In this document: piece after piece, positions 1 to 6,074 of the stretch | How the letters are laid out: each line of letters starts with the position of its first letter | How positions within the stretch are numbered: position 1 is the first letter of the stretch | Origin: Candidatus Zophobacter franzmannii | GTDB taxonomy: Bacteria > Cloacimonadota > Cloacimonadia > Cloacimonadales > JAFGVF01 | Direction of reading: 5' to 3' | Assembly: GCA_030765245.1 (NCBI GenBank) | Contig: JAVCCX010000389.1 | Span: 1-6,255, forward strand | Length of the DNA stretch: 6,255 nucleotides | Notes under the pieces: model-generated | The model's input: the letters and a program-made list of their open reading frames with translations, nothing else | Database searches by the model: none | What the model was told of the DNA's origin: nothing | Position numbers and translations under genes: made by a program

Positions 1-995
1 ACTCAGGTTCACAGGCGAATATGGGAGCCTACTTTGCTCTTATTAAACCAGGTGATACTGTGTTAGCGCTTGAATTATCACATGGTGGTCACCTTACTCA
101 TGGGCATCCATTGAGCTTCTCAGGTATGCTCTATAACATTGTTCCTTACGGTGTGGACAAAGAGACTGAACAGTTTGATTATGACCTTATCCGTAAACTT
201 GCTATTGAGCATAAGCCAAAACTTATTCTCACAGGTGCAAGTGCTTATCCTCGCTCAATCGACTTTGCTAAGTTCCGTGAAATAGCAGACGAAGTTGGTG
301 CTTTCTTTATGGTTGATATGGCTCACATTGCAGGACTTGTTGCTGCAGGTGTACATGACAACCCTGTTCCTTATGCTGACATTGTTACAACCACTACTCA
401 CAAGACCCTTCGTGGTCCTCGTGGTGGGCTTATCTTATGTAAAGAGAAGTTTGCAGCTGCTGTTGATGGTAATGTATTCCCGGGACTCCAGGGTGGACCA
501 CTTGAACATGTCATTGCTGCTAAAGCTGTTGCTTTCAAAGAAGCTCTTTCTGACGACTTCAAGGTATATCAGAAGCAAGTTATAGCTAACGCAAAAGTGC
601 TTGCTGATGAGTTAACCAAGAAAGGTTTCAGAATAGTATCAGGTGGAACAGATACTCACCTCTTACTTATCGACTTAGGTCCTGAAGTAGATGGTGGACC
701 TTCAGGTAAGAAGATGGAAGGTGCGCTTGACCTCGCCGGTATTACAGCGAATAAGAACACTGTGCCTTATGACACTCGTTCTCCATTCGTAGCCTCAGGT
801 ATCAGAATTGGTACACCAGCTGTTACGACTCGTGGGATGAAAGAAGAAGAGATGAAAGTTATTGCTACATTCATTAAGGATGTGTTTGATAACTATGATA
901 ATAAAGAGATTTTAGCAGGAATCAAAACCGGAGTTAGTTTCTTCACTGAGAACTTCCCACTCTATCCTGAACTGCTCATAGAGAATGACTTATAG
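1..995 (+). CDS. glyA: Serine hydroxymethyltransferase, 5'-truncated by the window edge
   Basis: PLP-dependent cytoplasmic enzyme that interconverts serine plus tetrahydrofolate and glycine plus 5,10-methylene-tetrahydrofolate, the main source of one-carbon units. The frame is already open at base 3 and reads SGSQAN before the first ATG at 21, so that ATG is internal. Compared with a usual bacterial length of about 415-430 residues, roughly the first 95-100 are missing. Visible family signatures are SGSQAN, the [14 protein letters not shown] segment (here [11 protein letters not shown]), the [13 protein letters not shown] strand with the PLP-contacting Asp and His, and [14 protein letters not shown], whose Lys (codon 402-404) should form the PLP Schiff base. 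[13 protein letters not shown] and [13 protein letters not shown] mark the C-terminal domain. It ends in TAG at 993-995, followed by an intrinsic terminator. No frameshift or missing key residue is visible in the part present. Confidence 0.97.
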   Translation, partial: SGSQANMGAYFALIKPGDTVLALELSHGGHLTHGHPLSFSGMLYNIVPYGVDKETEQFDYDLIRKLAIEHKPKLILTGASAYPRSIDFAKFREIADEVGAFFMVDMAHIAGLVAAGVHDNPVPYADIVTTTTHKTLRGPRGGLILCKEKFAAAVDGNVFPGLQGGPLEHVIAAKAVAFKEALSDDFKVYQKQVIANAKVLADELTKKGFRIVSGGTDTHLLLIDLGPEVDGGPSGKKMEGALDLAGITANKNTVPYDTRSPFVASGIRIGTPAVTTRGMKEEEMKVIATFIKDVFDNYDNKEILAGIKTGVSFFTENFPLYPELLIENDL

Positions 996-1017
996 ATTAC
1001 TCTTTAGATAAACTTAG

Positions 1018-1043
1018 AAAGGTCTCCAATACGGAGACCTTTT
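1018..1043 (+). terminator. Intrinsic terminator of glyA
   Basis: A perfect 10-bp stem, AAAGGTCTCC (1018-1027) with GGAGACCTTT (1033-1042), closes a 5-base loop (AATAC) and runs into TTTT then CTTATT. It lies 22 bases after the glyA stop. The A-rich left arm gives some potential on the other strand as well, but no minus-strand gene ends here. Confidence 0.85.
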
Positions 1044-1063
1044 CTTATTGTAAGATTACAGAC

Positions 1064-1091
1064 TTGACTTCATAAACTCATATACTACATT
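1064..1091 (+). promoter_or_regulatory. Possible sigma-70-type promoter for the small membrane protein
   Basis: TTGACT (1064-1069) is separated by 16 bases from TACATT (1086-1091), which matches TATAAT at 4 of 6. A better -10-like hexamer, TATACT at 1081-1086, has no good -35 partner. The predicted transcript start would be only a few bases before the ribosome-binding site, so the assignment is weak. Some promoter is expected because an intrinsic terminator separates this gene from glyA. Confidence 0.3.
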
Positions 1092-1108
1092 ATGGCTTTG
1101 GAGGATAT

Positions 1109-1324
1109 ATGAAATTATTCAAAGTTATTAACGATACAGTACTTCTTTTATCAGTATTGGTGAATATCTTTGCAATGGCTCTTGCGAAGATATTTGGATT
1201 ATATGATTTAATGGAATGGCATGAGATTGCGGGTTATGTGATGATAGTGGCACTCATCTTCCACCTAATCTTCAATTTCAAGGTCTATATGTTCAGAATT
1301 AAGCAGTTAAAGAAGAAGAAATAG
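1109..1324 (+). CDS. Small two-helix membrane protein with paired histidines (DUF4405-like)
   Basis: 71 residues. A strong GGAGG (1100-1104) sits 4 bases before ATG, which fixes the start. Residues about 8-30 and 39-58 are hydrophobic enough to be two membrane helices, and the C-terminus is Lys-rich (KQLKKKK), suggesting a cytoplasmic tail. The second helix begins WHEIAG and contains His38 and His52, 14 residues apart and thus on similar helix faces. This resembles the HEWLG...H pattern of small DUF4405-type and cytochrome-b-like membrane proteins, where such histidines may bind haem or metal. That family match is from memory of the pattern, not a search. The gene stands alone between two terminators, so context gives no function. 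It looks like a genuine gene (good RBS, own terminator, coherent topology) of unknown role. Confidence 0.78.
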   Translation: MKLFKVINDTVLLLSVLVNIFAMALAKIFGLYDLMEWHEIAGYVMIVALIFHLIFNFKVYMFRIKQLKKKK

Positions 1325-1343
1325 GTAATTACTATGTAAATAG

Positions 1344-1370
1344 AAAAGGCTGTCTTGCGACAGCCTTTTT
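1344..1370. terminator. Bidirectional intrinsic terminator between the membrane protein gene and tRNA-Ala
   Basis: AAAAGGCTGTC (1344-1354) and GACAGCCTTTT (1359-1369) form an 11-bp perfect stem around a TTGC loop, with five T at 1366-1370. Because the left arm starts with four A, the opposite strand also ends its stem in UUUU. It therefore serves the plus-strand small gene (stop 20 bases upstream) and the minus-strand tRNA/lpx transcript, whose tRNA 3' end is only 7 bases away. Confidence 0.88.
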
Positions 1371-1376
1371 AAATTC

Positions 1377-1452
1377 TGGTGGAGCATAACGGACTTGAAC
1401 CGATGACCCCCACACTGCCAGTGTGGTGCTCTCCCAACTGAGCTAATGCCCC
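1377..1452 (-). tRNA. tRNA-Ala (anticodon GGC)
   Basis: Read on the minus strand it folds as a full cloverleaf of 76 bases including an encoded CCA (1377-1379). The acceptor is GGGGCAT/ATGCTCC with discriminator A, the D-stem is GCTC/GAGC, and the anticodon arm is CCACA-CTGGCAG-TGTGG giving GGC. The variable loop is GGGTC and the T arm ATCGG-TTCAAGT-CCGTT. The acceptor contains G3:U70, the alanine identity pair, which agrees with the anticodon. The T stem has a T50:T64 mismatch (U:U in RNA) in an otherwise regular molecule. It lies 54 bases downstream of lpxA in the same direction and ends just before a terminator. Confidence 0.97.
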
Positions 1453-1461
1453 AGAAGCATA

Positions 1462-1492
1462 TTTAAAAAAGTTTTGCCTGCTTTTATGTCAA
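1462..1492 (-). promoter_or_regulatory. Probable promoter of tRNA-Ala, in a short inverted-repeat spacer
   Basis: On the minus strand a perfect TTGACA (1487-1492) is followed, 19 bases on, by TTTAAA (1462-1467), or TTAAAT with a 20-base spacer. Initiation would fall a few bases before the tRNA 5' end at 1452. The same spacer holds TTTTGC...GCAAAA arms (1498-1493 and 1477-1472) followed on the minus strand by six T (1470-1465), which could act as a weak lpxA terminator. Whether the tRNA has its own start, is read through from lpxA, or both cannot be decided from sequence. Confidence 0.45.
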
Positions 1493-1506
1493 GCAAAAAT
1501 GATTAG

Positions 1507-2280
1507 CTATTTAGTGATTCCTCGCTCAGAATTGCGGACGAAATCAACGAACTTCTTTTGTTCATCTGATAACTCCATTTTCTCAGCTTCAGCGATTGCC
1601 TGAAGTGTATTAAGGTTTCGACGATAGAAGAGCTTGTACACTCTCTTAATACCGGTAACCTCTTCAGATGTGAAGCCCTTACGAAGCAGTCCAACACCAT
1701 TCAGCCCGCTTATCACTAATGGATTACCTTGCCCTCTAACAAATGGAGGGATATCCTTTTTAACGGCAGAACAACCACCGATAAAGGAATACTTACCTAT
1801 ATGAACAAACTGATGAATAGCAGTCACCCCACCAATAATGGCGAAGTCATCCACTAAAACATGTCCTGCAAAGGTCACAGCATTAGCAATGACAATGGAA
1901 TTCCCAATTTGACAGTTATGAGCAATATGCGCATAAGCCATGATTAGGTTGTTGCTCCCAACTCTGGTTGGTTCTTCAGGTCCATTAGCACGGTTAATTG
2001 TTGCATATTCACGAATAGTATTGTTATCGCCAATCTCAAGGAAGGTATCCTCGCCACCGAACTTTAAGTCCTGTGGATCAGTACCAATAACTGCGAAAGG
2101 GGAGACCTTATTCCCATCGCCCATAGTTGTTGGGCCGTTCACAATTACATTAGCTTGAAGGGTATTATTCTTCCCAATTTTAACTCTGGGTCCAACAATA
2201 CAATACGGTCCTATTACACAACCGTCACCAATTATCGCATCAGGATCTATTATCGCAGTAGGATGAACTGTATAATTCAT
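1507..2280 (-). CDS. lpxA: UDP-N-acetylglucosamine O-acyltransferase (acyl-ACP dependent)
   Basis: Cytoplasmic trimer that moves a 3-hydroxyacyl chain from ACP to the 3-OH of UDP-GlcNAc, the first and reversible step of lipid A synthesis. The 257 residues begin with hexapeptide repeats of the left-handed beta-helix (to about residue 185) followed by a helical C-terminal domain. AHIAHNC carries His118 and His121, the latter matching catalytic His125 of E. coli. His140 (AGHV) and His156 (AIHQF) match His144 and His160. Gly169 in GGCSAV aligns with E. coli Gly173, the position where a bulky residue shortens the acyl ruler, so a long 3-hydroxy chain (about C14 or more) is inferred. ATG at 2280 is preceded by a strong GAGGAGA (2284-2290). 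The gap after lpxC-fabZ is 14 bases. lpxB does not follow. Confidence 0.96.
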   Translation of the reverse strand: MNYTVHPTAIIDPDAIIGDGCVIGPYCIVGPRVKIGKNNTLQANVIVNGPTTMGDGNKVSPFAVIGTDPQDLKFGGEDTFLEIGDNNTIREYATINRANGPEEPTRVGSNNLIMAYAHIAHNCQIGNSIVIANAVTFAGHVLVDDFAIIGGVTAIHQFVHIGKYSFIGGCSAVKKDIPPFVRGQGNPLVISGLNGVGLLRKGFTSEEVTGIKRVYKLFYRRNLNTLQAIAEAEKMELSDEQKKFVDFVRNSERGITK

Positions 2281-2294
2281 ACATCTCCTCTTTA

Positions 2295-3686
2295 CTATCT
2301 ATCTACTACCATTGCCAGGAAATCACCTTCACAGACCTTAGTGTCACCTACATAGGCATCACCATGCATCTTTGTGATTGAGCGTTTCAGTGAAAGCACT
2401 TTAAGCTCAAAGCGGAGAATATCTCCAGGTATTACAGGCTTACGGAATTTAACATTATCAATTGAAGCAAAGTATGCTAAATGATCTTCAGGGTTCTCAA
2501 GGTTATTGAGAAGCATAATACCACCGGTTTGTGCCATAGCTTCAATAATCAAGACACCGGGCATCACAGGATGTCCGGGGAAATGCCCTTGGAAGAATTC
2601 CTCATTTACAGTAACATTCTTGATTCCGGTAATCTTCTCACCGGGTACAAACTCAATAATCTTATCAACAAACAAGAACGGATAGCGGTGGGGTAAGATG
2701 CGCTTGATAGCGTTGATATCAAAGACGACATCCTGAGTTCTATTCTTCTGATACATCTTCTGCATCTTCTGCTTCTGCTGAATCTTACGGAGCTTCTTAA
2801 CAAGTTCCACATTGGTCTTATGACCGGAGCGAGCAGCAAGAATATGACCTTTGATTGGCACGCCGAGAAGGGCAATATCACCAATCAAGTCTAATACTTT
2901 ATGACGAACAAACTCGTTATAATAACGCAGTGGTTTGTTGTTGATTATCCCTTGAGCTGAAATCTCAATGGGTGTATCAAAGTTAAAAACTTTCCTGAGT
3001 TCTTCGAGCTGTTTAGGGTCAATATCCGGTTCACCGATAACAACCGCATTCTCCAAAGAACCACCCTTGATGAGTCCTGCTTCTTTAAGCATCAAGATCT
3101 CATGTACAAAGCAGAAGGTTCTGGAAGAGGCAAACTCTTTTTCAAAGTAACTAAGGTCAGGAAGCCAGGTATACTGAGTTCCAAGCAGAGGGTGTTTGTA
3201 ATCAACAAGGAAAGTCACTTTCAACTCACTTGAAGGTACAATCACGATATCCACATTCTCCTCTTCTGAGGTGAAGTTGATAGGCTCTTCAAGCTCGAAG
3301 TATTCTCTGATAGAGTCCTGCTGTACTATTCCAACCTGCTTGAGAAGTTTCAAGAAAGGCATCGCACTACCATCAGCAACAGGAGCTTCAGGTCCATTAA
3401 TCTCAATCAAGACATTATCTATATCAAGACCTTTGATTGCAGCGAGGACATGCTCAATAGTTGAGACAGTTGCTTTACCAATACCGATAGTTGTACCACG
3501 AGAGATGTCAACAACATGCTCTATATCAGCAGGTATCACAGGGGAGTCAGGCATATCAATTCTTACGAATACGATACCATCATCAGCACCTGCAGGTTTA
3601 AAAGTTATAGTTGTAATTTCTCCGGTATGCAGTCCGATACCGGTATAGGAGATGGAGCCACCAATCGTTTGTTTGTGTTCCTGCAT
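2295..3686 (-). CDS. lpxC-fabZ: Bifunctional UDP-3-O-acyl-GlcNAc deacetylase / 3-hydroxyacyl-ACP dehydratase (LpxC-FabZ fusion)
   Basis: A 463-residue fusion, about the usual length for the Bacteroidota-type protein. Residues 1 to about 298 are LpxC, the zinc deacetylase that commits the pathway to lipid A. Glu78-His79 in STIEHV, His262 and Asp266 in FVRHKVLDLIGD and His289 in RSGHKTN correspond to E. coli Glu78, His79, His238, Asp242 and His265, so zinc site and catalytic residues are intact. A basic, Gln/Lys-rich linker spans about 299-318. Residues 319-463 are FabZ, which dehydrates 3-hydroxyacyl-ACP: LPHRYPFLFVD, NEEFFQGHFPGHP with catalytic His368, and VLIIEAMAQ with catalytic Glu382. 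ATG lies 4 bases after the lpxD stop, with only a weak AAAGAG ribosome site, so translational coupling is likely. The fusion strongly suggests an FCB-group host. Confidence 0.97.
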   Translation of the reverse strand: MQEHKQTIGGSISYTGIGLHTGEITTITFKPAGADDGIVFVRIDMPDSPVIPADIEHVVDISRGTTIGIGKATVSTIEHVLAAIKGLDIDNVLIEINGPEAPVADGSAMPFLKLLKQVGIVQQDSIREYFELEEPINFTSEEENVDIVIVPSSELKVTFLVDYKHPLLGTQYTWLPDLSYFEKEFASSRTFCFVHEILMLKEAGLIKGGSLENAVVIGEPDIDPKQLEELRKVFNFDTPIEISAQGIINNKPLRYYNEFVRHKVLDLIGDIALLGVPIKGHILAARSGHKTNVELVKKLRKIQQKQKMQKMYQKNRTQDVVFDINAIKRILPHRYPFLFVDKIIEFVPGEKITGIKNVTVNEEFFQGHFPGHPVMPGVLIIEAMAQTGGIMLLNNLENPEDHLAYFASIDNVKFRKPVIPGDILRFELKVLSLKRSITKMHGDAYVGDTKVCEGDFLAMVVDR

Positions 3687-3690
3687 ATTA

Positions 3691-4734
3691 CTACTCTTTG
3701 TTTTTCTTTTTCATTTCTTGTTTATAGAATTTAACCAACTCAGGTAGATAACGCTCAGAAGCCATAATCCGCTTAGTAATCCCCGAATCTCTTGCAGGGA
3801 TACCAAACAATATCTTGCCGGGTTCAACATTGCCTGAGATACCCGATTTAGCTCCACAAATCACTTTATCGCTAATCGTGATATGGTCAGCAACACCGAC
3901 TTGACCGGCAAGGTAAACTAAGTCACCCACCTTGGTACTACCGGCAATCCCAACTTGAGAGCAGAGCATTGTGTTCTTACCAACCTGAACATTATGTCCA
4001 ATCTGAACGAGGTTATCTATCTTTGTATATTTATCGATTCGTGTTGAACCAAGCGCCCCGCAATCTATACAGGAATTCGCTCCGATCTCCACTTCATCTT
4101 CAATAATTACATTTCCAACCTGTGGTACTTTCTGCTGTCTTCCCTCATGGTAGATATAACCGAAACCATCAGCTCCGAGTACAACACCTGAATGAAGAAT
4201 GACTCTATCTTTAAGGATAGTATCTTCATAGAGGGTTACATTAGGGTATAGGTGACAGTCTTCGCCGATAGAGACACTATCCATTATCACGCAATTAGCT
4301 TCGATAACGGTATGTTTACCAATCTTTACATTCTCACCAATCACAACATTAGCTTTCACAATAACTTCAGCATGAACCTCAGCACTATCAGCAATGGTAG
4401 CTGATGGGCTTATAAAAGGTTTGAAGTTACTGTTCTGAAGTTCCAGCCAGGTCTTTATCAACATCACAAAGTAGATATATGGATGTTCAACCTTTAAGAG
4501 ATTAGTATTTGGCAGAATAGACTCATCGAAGTCATTCTTTACAAACATCAACCCGGCTTTAGAGGTTTTAGCATCTTCTAAGAAGGTCTCTTTCTCATAA
4601 AAGCAGATAGAGTTTTCATTGGCTTCAGCGAGTTCAGCTACATTGTTAAGCTTCACATTTCCACGAGTGACTAATTCACCGGGAATCTGCATTACTATTA
4701 ATTCTGGGGTTAGTTCTAATCCAAAGGATTTCAC
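3691..4734 (-). CDS. lpxD: UDP-3-O-(3-hydroxyacyl)glucosamine N-acyltransferase
   Basis: Adds the second 3-hydroxyacyl chain, from acyl-ACP to the amine of UDP-3-O-acyl-glucosamine, the third lipid A step. 347 residues, normal for the family. Residues 1 to about 100 form the uridine-binding domain. About 105-315 are hexapeptide repeats of the beta-helix, including GADGFGY (187-193) and QIGHNV with His247 aligned to catalytic His239 of E. coli. A helical, Lys-rich tail ends the protein. The usual IDRGAL segment reads IDCGAL here (Cys225), an uncommon swap. The start is GTG (4732-4734), sharing its G with the skp stop (TAGTG). A GGTGG lies 6 bases upstream inside skp. The next in-frame ATG (residue 15) would cut the conserved N-terminal domain, so GTG is preferred. 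Confidence 0.95.
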   Translation of the reverse strand: MKSFGLELTPELIVMQIPGELVTRGNVKLNNVAELAEANENSICFYEKETFLEDAKTSKAGLMFVKNDFDESILPNTNLLKVEHPYIYFVMLIKTWLELQNSNFKPFISPSATIADSAEVHAEVIVKANVVIGENVKIGKHTVIEANCVIMDSVSIGEDCHLYPNVTLYEDTILKDRVILHSGVVLGADGFGYIYHEGRQQKVPQVGNVIIEDEVEIGANSCIDCGALGSTRIDKYTKIDNLVQIGHNVQVGKNTMLCSQVGIAGSTKVGDLVYLAGQVGVADHITISDKVICGAKSGISGNVEPGKILFGIPARDSGITKRIMASERYLPELVKFYKQEMKKKNKE

Positions 4735-5327
4735 TATTTTCCACCGTCCGGATTGAAGTTTGGCTTAGGTAAAGGAACAGATGGAGAGGTAGAAGATGAT
4801 GAAGATGTTCCCTGAGTAGCATCCATTCTCTGAATCACCATTTCAGTAATGTCCATATCCTGGTTAGCGTAAAGTACACCACCGGCACTAACATTAAGAA
4901 CTAATGAGTAGTTTTCCTGAATTGAGACTTCTTGGATAATCTCTAAAATCTTGTTCTGAACAGGCTCAACGAGTTCCTGATATCTCTGAGCAGCGAGTCC
5001 GGTATCACCGAAGAACTCTTCAACCATTGCTCTATATTCAGCTTTCTTATCGTCAATCTTCTTTTGCTGTTCAGTTTTACCTGAAGCACTAAATGTAAGT
5101 TTACGACTGTCAAAGTCATTTTCCATACGAGTGATTTCAGATTCGAGTTCCTGGAGCTGACGCGCCCATTCCTGTCTTTCAATATCAAAAGCTTTCTGAA
5201 TCTCTTGTGTGTCATTACATTGTGTTATCACTGCATCTATGTCAACATAGGCAATTTCTTGTGATTTAGCTACTAATCCGACAGTTAATAACATCGTCGC
5301 AATTAATAATAGTACTATTCTTTTCAT
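4734..5327 (-). CDS. skp: OmpH/Skp-family periplasmic chaperone
   Basis: 197 residues. Residues 1-22 are a Sec signal peptide (MKR, hydrophobic core, AKS|Q as likely cleavage site). The mature start QEIAYVDIDAVI matches the opening beta strand of Skp/OmpH proteins. About residues 38-135 are charged, heptad-like helix expected to form the long coiled-coil tentacle, followed by SIQENYSLVLNVSAGGVLYAN, the typical returning strands (compare ...VLYA...DIT in the family), and DITEMVIQRMD. Skp trimers hold unfolded outer-membrane proteins in the periplasm. The C-terminal 25 residues are an unusual Ser-rich then Pro-rich tail (GTSSSSSTSPS, PLPKPNFNP). ATG is preceded by GGAGG (5332-5336). It is the first gene of the lpx operon and overlaps lpxD by one base. 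bamA, its common neighbour, is not here. Confidence 0.92.
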   Translation of the reverse strand: MKRIVLLLIATMLLTVGLVAKSQEIAYVDIDAVITQCNDTQEIQKAFDIERQEWARQLQELESEITRMENDFDSRKLTFSASGKTEQQKKIDDKKAEYRAMVEEFFGDTGLAAQRYQELVEPVQNKILEIIQEVSIQENYSLVLNVSAGGVLYANQDMDITEMVIQRMDATQGTSSSSSTSPSVPLPKPNFNPDGGK

Positions 5328-5562
5328 TAATCCTCCAGTATTTCAAGGCATTTTTGCCATCTTTAGAACCTATTACAATTAGTCAAATAAAAATAACAGG
5401 TGGTTTAAAGTCTGTGTCCATTCTCATTTCAGTGATAGCAGTTTACGCTATTTCACAGCAATCTCAATGGGATAATGTAATAATGTATATGATGTAACAA
5501 TTTTATTGACAATATTAACTAACAATTACTGATACTATATATCAAGAAAAGAGGGAGTGTGT
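5328..5562. other. Divergent intergenic regulatory region between skp and the TPR lipoprotein gene
   Basis: 235 bases without a gene. On the skp side, ATTACA (5372-5377; TGTAAT on the minus strand, 5 of 6 to TATAAT) is a possible -10 but lacks a clear -35. AGTCAA (5381-5386) reads TTGACT on the minus strand. A broken dyad GTGATAGC (5432-5439) / GCTATTTCAC (5447-5456) lies centrally. ATGTA occurs three times at 5475, 5483 and 5492, just upstream of the plus-strand -35. These could be regulator sites, but none matches a named consensus. Confidence 0.5.
5506..5536 (+). promoter_or_regulatory. Probable promoter of the TPR lipoprotein gene
   Basis: A perfect TTGACA (5506-5511) is followed after 19 bases by GATACT (5531-5536), 4 of 6 to TATAAT. 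The spacer is longer than the usual 17. TACTAT at 5533-5538 is an alternative with an even longer spacer. The gene's ATG is 27 bases downstream, with AGAGGGAG (5550-5557) between, so position is right for a short leader. Confidence 0.5.
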
Positions 5563-6037
5563 ATGACAAGATGGTTTAAATTAAGTATAATAGCCTTGTT
5601 TATCATTACAACTATTGGCTGTGGCAGTAAAGAACCTGTAAAGAGTGGCGAGGCAACCAAAGCAACAAGTAAGGGAATGAGTAGCTCCCAGAAGAAGGCA
5701 CATATCTTAGTAGATAAGGACTGATAGCCTCGAAGAGAGTAAATATGAAGAGGCAATAAAGCTCTTTGATGAAGCAATTGCGGAAGATAAGAACTGCTAT
5801 GATGCATATTACTATAAAGGATTCATTGCGTGGGGAATCAATGCTGATACAGGCACTGCATTTGTACATCTAAATAAAGCACTCAAAATTAATCCCAAGC
5901 ATATAGAATCATTGGTACTTACAGCTTCATTATATGATCAACAAGGGGATAAAGCAACTGCTGAGAAGTATGCCAAGAAAGCTGCGAGTTTAGGGAGTGA
6001 ATCTGCTAAGAGATATTTAGAGAAACTCAAGAGATAG
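5563..6037 (+). pseudogene. TPR-repeat lipoprotein gene split by a single-base frameshift
   Basis: Starting at ATG 5563 behind GAGGGAG (5551-5557), the first frame gives 53 residues: a short basic start, hydrophobic core and Cys20 in TTIGCGS, a lipoprotein signal with an imperfect lipobox (Thr at -3). It stops at TGA 5722-5724, directly followed by TAG. A second frame, open from 5714 to TAG 6035-6037, continues with about 104 residues of clear TPR character: SKYEEAIKLFDEAIAEDKN, then DAYYYKGFIAWG with LNKALKINPK, then SLVLTASLYDQQGDKATAEKYAKKA, so three TPR units, the first cut inside its helix A. The second frame has no ATG at all, which argues it is the same gene, not a neighbour. Removing one base near 5722 yields a protein of about 157 residues. 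Either a recent pseudogene or a sequencing/assembly error; programmed shifting is less likely. If intact it would be a membrane-anchored adaptor of unknown partner. Confidence 0.85.
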
Positions 6038-6041
6038 ATAC

Positions 6042-6074
6042 ATGTTTCATATGCCCTTTATGGGCGAACATTTT
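6042..6074 (+). terminator. Possible terminator after the TPR lipoprotein gene
   Basis: ATGTT(T)C (6042-6048) pairs with GAACAT (6066-6071), and inside it GCCC (6053-6056) pairs with GGGC (6062-6065) across a TTTAT loop. Four T follow at 6071-6074. A one-sided ATAT bulge weakens the stem. It lies 5 bases after the stop codon, a fitting position, but it also begins the hairpin-rich tail and may belong to that element. Confidence 0.35.

Noticed and set aside
295..585. 96-residue Leu-rich plus-strand frame inside glyA
   Set aside because: It is an out-of-frame reading of conserved glyA coding sequence; the hydrophobicity is a by-product of the codon pattern.
3271..3648. 125-residue plus-strand frame opposite lpxC
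   Set aside because: Antisense shadow of the conserved LpxC domain; no start signal or family resemblance.
5347..5358. GGCA-TTTT-TGCC hairpin in the skp leader as an attenuator or riboswitch
   Set aside because: Only a 4-bp stem with no alternative pairing partner or known aptamer features nearby.
5432..5456. CRP-like TGTGA...TCAC site in the intergenic region
   Set aside because: The half-sites are 17 bases apart, not 6, so the CRP/FNR consensus spacing is not met; only the dyad itself is kept as an observation.
5337..5562. Bacteroidota-type promoter (TTTG / TAnnTTTG)
   Set aside because: No full -7 match was found on either strand; the best is TATTTG one base short. Classical TTGACA boxes fit better.
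5535..5869. Two minus-strand open frames of 85-90 residues opposite the lipoprotein gene
   Set aside because: They lie antisense to clear signal-peptide and TPR coding sequence and show no ribosome site or recognisable domain.
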